Shown here in pieces: positions 1-8,471 of a stretch of DNA of 64,000 bases. The notes beneath the pieces are model-generated. The model ran no database searches, was not told the origin of the DNA, and saw only the letters and a list, made by a program, of their open reading frames with translations. The position numbers were made by a program, and so were the translations under genes. Source of the stretch: Tersicoccus mangrovi. Lineage in GTDB: Bacteria > Actinomycetota > Actinomycetes > Actinomycetales > Micrococcaceae. Location of the stretch: contig NZ_JBAJMW010000004.1 of assembly GCF_036881825.1 (NCBI RefSeq), positions 62,001 through 126,000 of the forward strand, in the 5' to 3' direction. Position 1 is the stretch's first letter, and every line of letters starts with the position of its first letter.

Positions 1-82
1 GGTCTGAGCCGGATCGGGGCGGCGCCGGGCTTCGTCGAGGCGGACCCGGCGCCGCACCCGGTCCCGCAGAGCGCGCACCTTC

Positions 83-88
83 TACACT
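83..88 (+). promoter_or_regulatory. -10 element, leaderless-type promoter of the SRPBCC gene
   Basis: TACACT lies 7 bases before the ATG at 96, so transcription would begin at or next to the start codon. No Shine-Dalgarno sequence is visible. The other bases in 1..95 show no feature I can support. Confidence 0.5.
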
Positions 89-95
89 GACCGGC

Positions 96-626
96 ATGAG
101 CAGCTTCGCGATCTCCCGCAGCCGCGTCATCGACGCGCCCGCCGAGACCCTGTTCCCCCTCGTCGACGACTTCCACCGGTGGACCGCCTGGTCGCCGTGG
201 GAAGGCGCCGGCCCGCAACTGGAGCGCACCTACTCCGGGCCCACCGCCGGCGTCGGTGCCCGCTACTCCTGGCGCGGCGACCGCAAGGCCGGGACCGGGT
301 CGATGGAGATCACCGAGTCCGTCCCGCACACCCGGATCGGCCTGACCGTCGAGTTCACCAAGCCGTTCAAGGCGGTCAACCCCACGACCTTCACCTTCGA
401 CGCGGCCGGCGGCGGGAGCACTCGGGTCACCTGGACCATGACCGGGCAGAACCGTGGCCTCTGGAGCCTGGTCGCCCGGATCGTGCCCATGGACAAGCTC
501 GTCGGCGAGGACTTCGAGAAGGGCCTCGAGCAGCTGGCCGCCGCCGCGACGCGCGGCTGGAGCGGACGCCCCGGCGCCGCCGCCGGGGACGCGACCGACG
601 AGACCGGACGAGAGGAGCACGCGTGA
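96..626 (+). CDS. SRPBCC (START-like) family protein
   Basis: A 176-residue protein that begins with the usual SRPBCC strand (SRVIDAPAETLFPLVDDFHRW, about residues 9-29). It continues with the W-x-PWE segment and the FTFDAAGGGSTRVTWTM strand typical of polyketide-cyclase/dehydrase-like proteins. This fold makes a hydrophobic pocket for small ligands; the ligand here is unknown. The last 30 residues are Gly/Ala/Asp rich and probably disordered. The start at 96 fits a leaderless promoter. The stop overlaps the next start (GTGA at 623-626), so the two genes are translationally coupled. The fold is clear, the function is not. Confidence 0.8.
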   Translation: MSSFAISRSRVIDAPAETLFPLVDDFHRWTAWSPWEGAGPQLERTYSGPTAGVGARYSWRGDRKAGTGSMEITESVPHTRIGLTVEFTKPFKAVNPTTFTFDAAGGGSTRVTWTMTGQNRGLWSLVARIVPMDKLVGEDFEKGLEQLAAAATRGWSGRPGAAAGDATDETGREEHA

Positions 627-955
627 GCGAGGACCGCGAGACCACCTGGAAGGACTTCGGGGAGGCCGTCAACATGACGGCGTCGGAACTGGAGCGGTGG
701 CTGAAGACCGACGAGGCGAAGGAGGTCGGCCAGAAGGACGGCGGCGGTGAGTCGACCGGCCACGAGAGCGGCCGACGCATCGTGACGATCCTCAAGACGA
801 AGAAGGCCGATCTCACGGACGGCGACTGGGACCACATGGTCAAGGTCGTCGGCTATGTCAAACGGCACTCCGCCCAGAAGCCGAAGAACGACGTCGAGCA
901 CAGCCGGTGGCGGTACTCGCTGATGAACTGGGGCAACGACCCGCTGAAGAAGTAG
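623..955 (+). CDS. DUF3140-like small protein
   Basis: A 110-residue protein starting at GTG 623 and overlapping the previous stop by 4 bases. It is strongly charged (WKDFGEAVNMTASELERWL, then DEAKEVGQKDGGG) and ends with a basic segment GYVKRHSAQKP followed by SRWRYSLMNWGNDP. This pattern matches the DUF3140 family, small actinobacterial proteins of unknown function that may bind DNA. There is no signal peptide or membrane segment. It forms a two-gene operon with the SRPBCC gene and is followed by a strong hairpin. Confidence 0.75.
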   Translation: MSEDRETTWKDFGEAVNMTASELERWLKTDEAKEVGQKDGGGESTGHESGRRIVTILKTKKADLTDGDWDHMVKVVGYVKRHSAQKPKNDVEHSRWRYSLMNWGNDPLKK

Positions 956-987
956 CCGCAGACAGCCGGCGGACCACCAGGGCACGA

Positions 988-1025
988 CGAACGGGCGGTG
1001 ACTCCTCGGAGTCACCGCCCGTTCG
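988..1025. terminator. bidirectional terminator hairpin between the DUF3140 gene and fruA
   Basis: Two 18-base arms (988-1005 and 1008-1025) are perfectly complementary. The hairpin lies between two convergent genes, so it can end both transcripts. Confidence 0.75.
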
Positions 1026-1044
1026 CGTGGGTGGAAGTGATCTG

Positions 1045-3222
1045 TCAGGCCGCGGCGGTCTGCCGGGCCGGGGCGACGACCTCGTCGCGGTCGGCCTCGC
1101 GCCGGCGGTTGCCCACCCGCTTGAGGGCGATCAGTGCCGCGGCCGAGACGGCCGTGCCGACGACGATCGAGAGGATGAACAGCAGCGGGTTGTTCATCGC
1201 GAAGAAGACGAAGATGCCACCGTGGGGCGCCTGCGAGGTGACCCCGAAGCCCATCACCATCGCGCCGGTCACCGCGGCACCGAGCATCGAGGCCGGGATG
1301 ACGCGCAGCGGGTCGGCCGCCGCGAACGGGATGGCCCCCTCGGAGATGAAGGACGCGCCCAGCAGCCAGGCCGCCTTGCCGTTCTCCCGCTCCGCGAGGC
1401 TGTAGCTCTTCTTGTCCAGCGTGGTCGCCAGGGCCAGCGCCAGCGGCGGCACCATGCCCGCGGCCATGACGGCGGCCATGATCTCCAGCGGCGCCGGGTT
1501 GGTCACCACGTTGCCCGCGCCCAGGCCGGCGACGGCGAAGGAGTAGGCCACCTTGTTGACCGGGCCACCCAGATCGAACGCCATCATGAGGCCGAGGACG
1601 ATGCCGAGGACGACCGCCGCGGCCCCGCTCATGCCGGTCAGGGTGGTGTTCAGCCACTGGGTCAGCCAGACGATCGGGCCACCGAGGACCATGAACATCA
1701 GGCCGCTGGCGACGATCGAGGCGACCAGCGGGATGATGACCACCGGCATCAGGCCGCGCAGCCAGCGCGGTGCCGGCAGCCCGGCAAGCCAGTGGGCGAC
1801 GGCACCGGCGAGCACACCGCCGACCAGGCCACCGAGGAACCCGGCACCCATGAAACCCGCGACGGCGCCGGCAACGAAGCCCGGGGCGATGCCCGGTCGG
1901 TCCGCGATGCCGTAGGCGATGTAGCCGGCCAGCGCCGGGACCAGGAAGCCCATCGACAGGGAGCCGATCTTGAACAGCACCGCGCCGAGGTAGATGCCGA
2001 ACGGGCCGAGGAAGGCCAGCGGGCTGTGGGTCTCCACGCCGACCGGCAGGTTCCACAGCTGGTTCTTCAGCACGATGTCGTCGGCGAATTTGGTGATGTC
2101 GTAGCCGCCGAACAGGAAGCCCAACGCGATCAACAGACCGCCACCGGCGACGAAGGGGATCATGTAGCTGACGCCGGTGAGCAGGACTCGCTTGGTCCGC
2201 GCACCCAGGCTCTCGCCGGCGCCGTCGTCCTCGACCGCCCCCGACGGGTCCCCAGCGCCGCCGACGCGGCGCGCGTTGGGGTTGTCGGCGGCCGCGAGGG
2301 CCTCCTCGATCATCTGCTTCGGCTCGTCGATGCCGCGCTTGACCGGCCCCTGGATGACGGGCTTGCCGGCGAACCGGCCCTTGTCCCGCACGTCGACCTC
2401 GACCGCGAAGATCACGGCCGCGGCGTCGTCGATGACCTGCTTGGGCAGCGGGGTCGCCCCCGCCGAACCCTGCGTCTCGACCTGCAGCGGCACACCCATC
2501 TCGTCGGCCGCGGCCTGCAGCGAGTCGGCGGCCATGTAGGTGTGGGCGATGCCGGTGGGGCACGCGGTGACGGCGACGAGGGACTTGCCTCCCCCGGACC
2601 CGCCCGCGGCGCCCGTCCCGGCACCCTCGCCGGCGGCGGTACCCACGGCGGCCCCGGCGGCCGTGGCCCCGGCCGCCTCGGCGCCCGCGTTGGCCCGGCG
2701 CTCGTCCGCGACGGCCTCCGTCACGCCGGTGCCGGCGCCGGCCGACGTCGGCGTGGCCGCGGAGGCGGGCTGGTCGCTGATCGCGTTCTCCACGAGGTCG
2801 ACGACCTCCTGCGGGGTCCGCGCCGCGCGCAGCGCCGCCGTGAAGTCCTTCTTGATCAGGGACCGGGCGAGCTTCGCGAGCAGCTTCAGGTGCGCCTGGT
2901 CCGCCCCCTCGGTCGCGGCGATGAAGAAGACGATGTCGGCGGGACCGTCGTTGGCTCCCCACTCGACACCGCGCGGCAGCCGCGCCATCGCCAGTGACGG
3001 CGTCGTCACGTGCGCCGACTTGCAGTGCGGGATGCCGATGCCGCCGGGCACGCCGGTCGCGGTCTTCGCCTCGCGGCTCCACGCGTCACCGTAGAGGCCC
3101 TCGAGGTCGTCCGCGCGGCCGGCGGACACGATCGAACTGGCGAGGTGCCGGATCACGGCGGACTTGTCCCCGCCGAGGTCCTGGTCCAGAGTCACCAGCT
3201 CCGGAATGATCATCGATGACAT
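1045..3222 (-). CDS. fruA: PTS fructose transporter subunit IIABC
   Basis: A membrane permease of 725 residues that imports fructose and phosphorylates it to fructose 1-phosphate. Domain order is EIIA (about 1-150; phospho-His66 in GIGIPHCKSAH), an Ala/Gly-rich linker (about 153-212), EIIB (about 213-310; phospho-Cys221 in ACPTGIAHTYM) and a multi-span EIIC (about 330-700). I chose the ATG at 3222 because AAGGAG sits 7 bases upstream; a longer in-frame start exists at 3246. It is the last gene of the fruR-fruK-fruA operon. HPr and enzyme I are not in the window. Confidence 0.96.
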   Translation of the reverse strand: MSSMIIPELVTLDQDLGGDKSAVIRHLASSIVSAGRADDLEGLYGDAWSREAKTATGVPGGIGIPHCKSAHVTTPSLAMARLPRGVEWGANDGPADIVFFIAATEGADQAHLKLLAKLARSLIKKDFTAALRAARTPQEVVDLVENAISDQPASAATPTSAGAGTGVTEAVADERRANAGAEAAGATAAGAAVGTAAGEGAGTGAAGGSGGGKSLVAVTACPTGIAHTYMAADSLQAAADEMGVPLQVETQGSAGATPLPKQVIDDAAAVIFAVEVDVRDKGRFAGKPVIQGPVKRGIDEPKQMIEEALAAADNPNARRVGGAGDPSGAVEDDGAGESLGARTKRVLLTGVSYMIPFVAGGGLLIALGFLFGGYDITKFADDIVLKNQLWNLPVGVETHSPLAFLGPFGIYLGAVLFKIGSLSMGFLVPALAGYIAYGIADRPGIAPGFVAGAVAGFMGAGFLGGLVGGVLAGAVAHWLAGLPAPRWLRGLMPVVIIPLVASIVASGLMFMVLGGPIVWLTQWLNTTLTGMSGAAAVVLGIVLGLMMAFDLGGPVNKVAYSFAVAGLGAGNVVTNPAPLEIMAAVMAAGMVPPLALALATTLDKKSYSLAERENGKAAWLLGASFISEGAIPFAAADPLRVIPASMLGAAVTGAMVMGFGVTSQAPHGGIFVFFAMNNPLLFILSIVVGTAVSAAALIALKRVGNRRREADRDEVVAPARQTAAA

Positions 3223-3303
3223 GTCATCTCTCCTTGTGGTTGGCACCCGGCGGGTGTCGATTCAGGCGGTGGTGCATGAGGTGCTGCGTGAAGCGGTGCT
3301 GCC

Positions 3304-4272
3304 TCAGGCGGTGCGGGCGAACGGGGTGAGCACGACGGCGTCGGGCGTCGTCTGCTCGAGGGTGGGCACGGTGGATCCGGGCAACGAGGCCGCGGCCGCG
3401 CCGTGGGCGACGGCCTGCCGGGCACACCCGGCGAGGTCGGCGCCACGCGTGCTGGCGATGAGGAAACCGGCCAGGGACGAGTCCCCGGCGCCGACCGTGC
3501 TGCGGGCGGTGACCGGCGGATGGGTGGCCCGGAACGACTCCTGCGCGGTGACGACGAGCGCCCCCTTCGATCCGAGCGTCGCCAGGACGGTGCCGACACC
3601 CTGCTCGACCAGGCCGGCGGCCGCGCGGGCGGCCTCCTCCGGCTCGGACTCGAGGCTGTCGCCGTGGCCGACGCTGGTGAGCTCGGCGAGCTCCTCGGCG
3701 TTCGGCTTGATCAGGTCCGGGGCCGCGTCCAGCCCGGCCGCGAGCACGGTGGCCAGCGGCGCCCCGGAGGAGTCGACGGCGATGCGCGGCGCCTGCTCAC
3801 CCCAGCGGGAGCGGACCTCGCGGATCACCTCGACGTAGAAGTCGCCCGGCAGGCCCGGCGGCAGGGAGCCGGCGAGCACGAGCCAGGACGCGCCCGCGCT
3901 GTGCGAGGCGATCAGGGCGAGCAGCTCGGCGCGCTGCGCGCCGGTCAGCGTGGGGCCGGGCTCGTTGATCTTCGTCGTCGTGCCGTCCGGCTCGGTGACG
4001 GTGACGTTGCTGCGGAGCGCCTGCCCGATCGGCAGCGTGCGGTGCGGGATGCCCTCGGCGCGCAGGGCGGCGACCACGGGGTCGTCGTCGTCGCCGGGCA
4101 GCAGCGCGAGGGACTCCTCGGCGGAGGCGACGAGCGCGCGACTGACGTTGACGCCCTTGCCGCCGGGCTGCTGGCTCGCGGCGACGGCGCGCTGCACCTC
4201 ACCGCGGGCGAGCGGGGAGGGCAGTTCGATGGTGCGATCCAGACTGGGATTCGCGGTGAACGTGATGATCAT
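3304..4272 (-). CDS. fruK: 1-phosphofructokinase
   Basis: A 322-residue PfkB-family kinase that converts fructose 1-phosphate, the product of FruA, to fructose 1,6-bisphosphate. Family signatures are visible: GGKGVNVSR at 37-45 and GAGDSSLAGF at 261-270, where Asp264 is the expected catalytic base. The start MIITFTANPSLDRT is typical of the family. The ATG at 4272 overlaps the fruR stop (4269-4272), so the genes are coupled. An 81-base gap separates it from fruA; I see no terminator there. Confidence 0.95.
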   Translation of the reverse strand: MIITFTANPSLDRTIELPSPLARGEVQRAVAASQQPGGKGVNVSRALVASAEESLALLPGDDDDPVVAALRAEGIPHRTLPIGQALRSNVTVTEPDGTTTKINEPGPTLTGAQRAELLALIASHSAGASWLVLAGSLPPGLPGDFYVEVIREVRSRWGEQAPRIAVDSSGAPLATVLAAGLDAAPDLIKPNAEELAELTSVGHGDSLESEPEEAARAAAGLVEQGVGTVLATLGSKGALVVTAQESFRATHPPVTARSTVGAGDSSLAGFLIASTRGADLAGCARQAVAHGAAAASLPGSTVPTLEQTTPDAVVLTPFARTA

Positions 4273-5054
4273 GCGACCAGGACCTCGACTTCCGCCTCGT
4301 GCAGCGCCTCCCGGAGGGTCCCGGTGGGCTCGGTGTCGGTGATGAGGGTGTCGACGGCGTCGAGCTCGGCGAACTGGACGAGCGCCGTGACTCCCAGCTT
4401 GGTGGCGTCTGCGAGGACGACGACGCGGTGCGCGCTGCGCACGAACGCGCTCTTGATCGACGCCTCCTGGGCGTCCGGGGTGCTCAGACCGAAGGTCGCG
4501 TCGATGCCGTTGGTGCCGACGAAGGCGATGTCGGGGCGCAGGCGGCTCATCCGCTCGACGGCGACGGGGCCGACCGCGGCGCCCGTCGTGGGCCGGATGC
4601 GACCGCCCAGCACCTCGAGGTCGACGTTGGGGGCACCGGTCAGCGCGGAGGCGACCGGCAGGGCATTGGTGATGAGCAGCAGGGCGGTGCCGCGGTTGGC
4701 GCAGGCCGGGCCGAGCTGGGCGGCCAGAGCCGTCGTCGTCGTGCCCGCGTCCAGGACGACCGAGCCCGTCGCGGAGGTCGGCACCAGCGCGAGGGCGGCC
4801 TCCGCGATGCGCGCCTTGGCGTCGACGTTGCGGTTCTGCCGCTCGGGCAGCGAGGCCTCCGCGAGGCTGACCCGGTTGGCGGCGACCGCTCCCCCGTGCA
4901 CGCGGCGCAGCACGCCCTCGTTCTCGAGGAGGCTGAGGTCGCGGCGGATGGTCTCCTGCGTCAGGTCGAACGCGCTGGCCAGTTCCCCGACGCTGACGCG
5001 CCCGGAGTCGGTGACCCACCGCGCGATGCGCAGTTGACGTTCCTCGGCGAACAT
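4269..5054 (-). CDS. fruR: DeoR/GlpR-family transcriptional regulator of the fructose operon
   Basis: A 261-residue protein with a DeoR helix-turn-helix at about 19-57 (VGELASAFDLTQETIRRDL, then EGVLRRVHGGA) and a C-terminal sugar-phosphate sensor of the ribose-5-phosphate isomerase-like type (VLDAGTTTTALA). As first gene of the fru operon it probably represses the operon and is relieved by fructose 1-phosphate or fructose 1,6-bisphosphate; that effector is known for relatives and inferred here. The upstream region holds an inverted repeat and a DeoR-like TTTG-rich site, both good operator candidates. Confidence 0.9.
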   Translation of the reverse strand: MFAEERQLRIARWVTDSGRVSVGELASAFDLTQETIRRDLSLLENEGVLRRVHGGAVAANRVSLAEASLPERQNRNVDAKARIAEAALALVPTSATGSVVLDAGTTTTALAAQLGPACANRGTALLLITNALPVASALTGAPNVDLEVLGGRIRPTTGAAVGPVAVERMSRLRPDIAFVGTNGIDATFGLSTPDAQEASIKSAFVRSAHRVVVLADATKLGVTALVQFAELDAVDTLITDTEPTGTLREALHEAEVEVLVA

Positions 5055-5117
5055 CGCTTCCCTCCGACCTGTCCGTGGCGAGGCCGGTGACGGGCCTCAC
5101 AGCGTGTGACAGGCACC

Positions 5118-5147
5118 ACCGTACGTGGGTTCATCTGTGTATGTCAA
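5118..5147 (-). promoter_or_regulatory. predicted promoter of fruR-fruK-fruA
   Basis: On the minus strand a perfect -35 TTGACA (5142-5147) and a -10-like TACGGT (5118-5123) are separated by 18 bases, about 65 bases before the fruR start. Just upstream is a TTTG-repeat run (5148-5162) resembling DeoR-family operators. Confidence 0.6.
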
Positions 5148-5179
5148 GCAAAACCAAACAAACACAGACGAACCCACGT
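5123..5179. repeat. 18-bp inverted repeat in the fru promoter region
   Basis: Arms at 5123-5140 and 5162-5179 are complementary at 17 of 18 positions with a 21-base spacer. The spacer contains the -35 and the TTTG run. It could be an operator for FruR, or the terminator of the S9 peptidase transcript that ends at 5215, or both. Confidence 0.7.
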
Positions 5180-5214
5180 CGGGTCGTCGATCGCCGCAGC
5201 TCAGCGGCGCGGCA

Positions 5215-7323
5215 TCAGCCGGCGGAGACGGGCAGGTGCCGCTTCCACCAGTCGAGGATCGCGTCGAAACGCTGCACCCGGTGGTGCGGTGTGCCGGAGC
5301 GGGAGAGCTCGTGGTTCTCGCCCGGGAAGACGAGCATCTGCGTCTCGACGCCGAGGTCGAGCAGGCGCTCGAAGTACCGCTGCGCCTGGGGCAGCGGGCA
5401 GCGCAGGTCCTGCTCGGAGTGCAGCACGAACGTCGGCGTGCGCACCTGGTCGGCGACGGCGAACGGGCTCTGGGCGCGCATGGCCTCCGGGTCCCGGCCG
5501 ACGTACTCGTGTCCGAAGAACGAGCCGATGTCGGAGGTGCCGACGAAGCCGTCCGGGTCGAGGAAGCCGCGCTCGACGATGGCGCCGGCGAACCGGTGGT
5601 CGTGCGCGATCAGCCACGCCGTCAGGTACCCGCCGTAGGAGCCGCCCATGACGCCGACCCGGTCACCGTCCAGCGCCGGGTCCGCCGCGATCGCCCCCTC
5701 GAGGAAGGTGATGACGTCCGAGGCGTCGACCGTGCCCATCGCCTCCTTGATGGCGCGGCCGTGCTCCTGGCCGTACCCGGCGGAGCCGCGCGGATTGCAC
5801 ATGACGACGGCGTAGCCGGCCTCGACGTACACCTGCGCCTCGTCGAAGAGGTTCCAGCCGTACTGGGCGTACGGGCCGCCGTGGATGTTCAGCAGCACCG
5901 GGTGCGGTCCCGGGCCGGTCGGCGTGAGCACCCATCCGTGCACGGGGTAGCCGTCCGCGGCGGTGACGGTGCGCTCCGCCGGCACGACGACGTCGGTGGC
6001 CGCACGCAGGGGCGCGCTGAGGTCGGTCAGGGTCCGCAGTTCGTCGTCGCCGTCGGTGACCTCGGCGAGGTCCCCGGCCGAGGTGGGGGTACTGACGGTG
6101 ACCACGATCCGGCCGGCCGCCGCGGCGACTCCGGTGACGACGTCGTCGCCGCTGTGCAGGGTGCGCACCTCGGCGCGCCCGTCGACACCCGCGCTGACGC
6201 GCACCACTTCGCCGCGTCCGCGGGCGTTGACGACGACGAGGACCGCGCCGTCACCGGTGGGCACGAGCCGATCGTCCCCGCCGGAGGGGTCCATCGTCTC
6301 CGGGTCGGTCAGGCGGCGCGGGGTCGCGCCGGTCGCGTCGGGGCCGGCGGGCGTCTCGAGCACGTACACGGCCTGGTTGCGGGCGACGAAGTCCTGGCCC
6401 TCCGGCCCGGTGTCCCCGGCGAGGACGTACAGGTGGCGGCCGTCGGGCGTCGGGACCACGGAGGAGGCGCCGAGGTCCGGCGCGCCGGCGGTGACGAGCC
6501 AGGGGCCGTTGCCGTCGACGTCGGTGGCGTACACGCCGGCGCGCAGGTCCGTGTCCTGCGTCGCGTGCAGGGCGGCGACGAAGTAGATGGTGCGCCCGTC
6601 GGGGGCGAACACCGGGCCGCGGTGGTCGGCGATGCCGTCGGTGAGCTGCGTGACCTGCGGGACCAGCGGGTGGTCGTCGTCGCGGTCGGCGGTCCTGCCG
6701 GCGGTCTGGTCGGCAGGCTGGTCGGCGGACGTGTCGGCGTCCTTCTTCGCAGCCTCCTTGGCCCGGCCGACGGGCTCGACCGGCGGCTCGGCGTCGAGGT
6801 CGGGCAGGTCGAGGAGGAACAGCTGGGCGGGACGGTCCCGCATGTAGCCGAGGCCGTTGGCCTGGTAGCGGTGGCCGGTGATCATCCGCGGGTCCTCGGC
6901 CGTCGCCCCCACGCCGTCGAGCGAGCCGTAGCGTCCGGCGTCCGGCTCGCGGGAGACGATCACGACGTGCCGGGAGTCCGGCGAGAACGCGAAGTCGCTG
7001 ACGCCGAGCAGCCGGTCGGTGACGACGCGCGGCTCACCGCCGTCGGCGGACATGACGGCGAGCTGGGCGGGTCCGCCGGTCGAGCGGAGGAAGCCGACCA
7101 GCCGCCCGTCGGGGCTGTACCGCGGGCTGGTGTCATGACGGCCCTGGGTGAGGCGGTGCGGGGTGCCGCTCCCGCCGTCACCGAGGGACACGGAGAGAAG
7201 CTGGCCCACGTACGCGTCGGCGGCCAGGCTGGGCCGGGAGGTCGCGACGATGACGCGGGTGCCGTCGGGGTGGATGGTGGGCGTGCCGGGGGTGACCAGC
7301 AGCTCGATCTGTTCTGGGCGCAT
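5215..7323 (-). CDS. S9 family peptidase (prolyl oligopeptidase/acylaminoacyl peptidase type)
   Basis: A 702-residue serine peptidase without a signal peptide, probably cytosolic. The N-terminal two thirds look like a beta-propeller (repeats such as FSPDSRHVVIV, FAPDGRTIYFV and PTPDGRHLYVL). The C-terminal third is an alpha/beta hydrolase. Its likely triad is Ser562 in GGSYGG, Asp639 in HSEQD and His671 in GENHEL. Such enzymes cleave short peptides. A low-complexity, Lys/Ala/Asp-rich insert lies between propeller blades (AKEAAKKDADTSADQPADQ). Transcription is monocistronic and the start fits a leaderless promoter. Confidence 0.9.
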   Translation of the reverse strand: MRPEQIELLVTPGTPTIHPDGTRVIVATSRPSLAADAYVGQLLSVSLGDGGSGTPHRLTQGRHDTSPRYSPDGRLVGFLRSTGGPAQLAVMSADGGEPRVVTDRLLGVSDFAFSPDSRHVVIVSREPDAGRYGSLDGVGATAEDPRMITGHRYQANGLGYMRDRPAQLFLLDLPDLDAEPPVEPVGRAKEAAKKDADTSADQPADQTAGRTADRDDDHPLVPQVTQLTDGIADHRGPVFAPDGRTIYFVAALHATQDTDLRAGVYATDVDGNGPWLVTAGAPDLGASSVVPTPDGRHLYVLAGDTGPEGQDFVARNQAVYVLETPAGPDATGATPRRLTDPETMDPSGGDDRLVPTGDGAVLVVVNARGRGEVVRVSAGVDGRAEVRTLHSGDDVVTGVAAAAGRIVVTVSTPTSAGDLAEVTDGDDELRTLTDLSAPLRAATDVVVPAERTVTAADGYPVHGWVLTPTGPGPHPVLLNIHGGPYAQYGWNLFDEAQVYVEAGYAVVMCNPRGSAGYGQEHGRAIKEAMGTVDASDVITFLEGAIAADPALDGDRVGVMGGSYGGYLTAWLIAHDHRFAGAIVERGFLDPDGFVGTSDIGSFFGHEYVGRDPEAMRAQSPFAVADQVRTPTFVLHSEQDLRCPLPQAQRYFERLLDLGVETQMLVFPGENHELSRSGTPHHRVQRFDAILDWWKRHLPVSAG

Positions 7324-7329
7324 TCGATC

Positions 7330-7335
7330 AGCCTA
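7330..7335 (-). promoter_or_regulatory. -10 element, leaderless-type promoter of the S9 peptidase gene
   Basis: TAGGCT on the minus strand lies 6 bases before the ATG at 7323, leaving no room for a ribosome binding site. Confidence 0.5.
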
Positions 7336-7404
7336 CTGGCGTTGCCGCGCGCGACGAGGCGCACGTCACATCCGGGTTCGGGCCGGCGGCGCCCGCAGGC
7401 GCCG

Positions 7405-7466
7405 ATCCCAGGAGCCGGCTCCTGGGATGAAGCCGGCTCCTGGGATGAAGCGGTTCCTAGGATGGA
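7405..7466 (+). repeat. three 18-bp tandem repeats with an embedded 24-bp palindrome
   Basis: Two identical 18-bp units (7413-7430 and 7431-7448) are followed by a degenerate third (7449-7466). Bases 7405-7428 form a perfect palindrome (ATCCCAGGAGCC and its complement). The array sits between two divergent genes and its third unit contains the -10 of the methyltransferase gene. Confidence 0.8.
7458..7463 (+). promoter_or_regulatory. -10 element, leaderless-type promoter of the RlmA-like gene
   Basis: TAGGAT lies 6 bases before the GTG at 7470. It falls within the third copy of the 18-bp repeat, where the other copies read TGGGAT. Confidence 0.5.
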
Positions 7467-7469
7467 CCG

Positions 7470-8438
7470 GTGACTTCCGACGACCGTCCCCCGTCAGCCG
7501 CGCCCACCGAGGACGTGCTGCCGGAGGCCCTCACGCGTGCCGCCGCACTGTTGCGCTGTCCGGTGTGCGGGGCCGACGGCGTGGTGGCGACCGCGCGACG
7601 CGCGCGGGTGGGCGGGCTGACGTGCCCGGCGGCTCACCACTGGGACGCCGCCCGGGCTGGTGTCGTCAATCTGCTCACCGGTGCGGGCACCCGGTTCACG
7701 CCGGACAGCGCGGCCATGGTCGAGGCGCGGGACCGGTTCCTCGGCGCGGGTCACTACGCGCCGATCGCGGGCGCCGTGGCGCAGGCCGTCACCGAGGCCG
7801 TCACCGAGGCGAAGCCCGGCGGGACCGCGGTGCTGGACGCCGGCGCCGGCACGGGGTACTACCTCGACGCCGTCCTGAGCGCGCTCACGGGCGGCGGATC
7901 GGGGAGGGGGACGGCCGCCGACCCCGTCGCCGTCGCCACCGACCTCTCCCCCGCCGCGCTGCGCCGCCTCGCGCGTGCGGTGCCGACCGCGCTTCCCCTG
8001 GTCTGGGACACGTGGCGTCCGCTGCCGCTGACGGATGCGGCCGTCGACGTCGTGCTCGCGGTCTTCGCGCCCCGCAACATCCTCGAGTTCGCCCGCGTGC
8101 TCGCGCCTCAGGGTGTCCTCGTCCTCGTCACGCCCCGGCCGGGTCACCTGGAAGAGCTGCGCACTCTCACGGGCATGCTCGCCGTCGAGCCGGACAAGGA
8201 GGAACGGCTGCACCACGCGCTGGCCGGCCGGTTCACCGTGGCCGGCGAGCGCGACGTCGACGTGCCCCTCGAGCTGAGCACGGCGGACGCGGCCGACGCC
8301 GCCTTCATGGGACCGGCCGGTCACCACGCGAGCCCCGAGGACCTCGCCGAGCGGCTGGCCGGCGTCGACACCCCGATCCGGGTGACGGCGCGGGTCACCG
8401 TTCACACGCTGCGTCCGCAGGCGCACGACGCCGACTGA
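7470..8438 (+). CDS. RlmA-like 23S rRNA (guanine-N1) methyltransferase
   Basis: A 322-residue SAM-dependent methyltransferase. An N-terminal zinc ribbon with C30, C33, C52 and H56 (CPVCG ... CPAAH) is followed by the Rossmann motif VLDAGAGTGYYLD (about 114-126) and FAPRNILEFARVL. This arrangement matches RlmA/TlrB enzymes, which methylate G745 or G748 of 23S rRNA; TlrB relatives give macrolide resistance. Which base is modified here cannot be read from the sequence. The GTG start fits a leaderless promoter. The gene is convergent with the yczE-like gene. Confidence 0.85.
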   Translation: MTSDDRPPSAAPTEDVLPEALTRAAALLRCPVCGADGVVATARRARVGGLTCPAAHHWDAARAGVVNLLTGAGTRFTPDSAAMVEARDRFLGAGHYAPIAGAVAQAVTEAVTEAKPGGTAVLDAGAGTGYYLDAVLSALTGGGSGRGTAADPVAVATDLSPAALRRLARAVPTALPLVWDTWRPLPLTDAAVDVVLAVFAPRNILEFARVLAPQGVLVLVTPRPGHLEELRTLTGMLAVEPDKEERLHHALAGRFTVAGERDVDVPLELSTADAADAAFMGPAGHHASPEDLAERLAGVDTPIRVTARVTVHTLRPQAHDAD

Positions 8439-8471
8439 CGAGACCCGCCGGGGCCGGTCGGGAGGCGTCAG
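8435..8471. terminator. possible hairpin between convergent genes
   Basis: CTGACG (8435-8440) pairs with CGTCAG (8466-8471), and the bases between them are GC-rich and partly self-complementary. It covers the 29-base gap between two convergent stops. Confidence 0.4.

Noticed and set aside
263..3082. Very long open frames opposite fruA and the first genes (939 residues on minus; 696 residues on plus at 907-2997)
   Set aside because: They overlap well-recognised genes, are rich in Arg/Gly/His and match no family; such shadow frames are expected in GC-rich DNA.
5125..7473. A 782-residue plus-strand frame over the S9 peptidase gene
   Set aside because: It mirrors the third codon position bias of the real gene on the other strand and has no recognisable domain.
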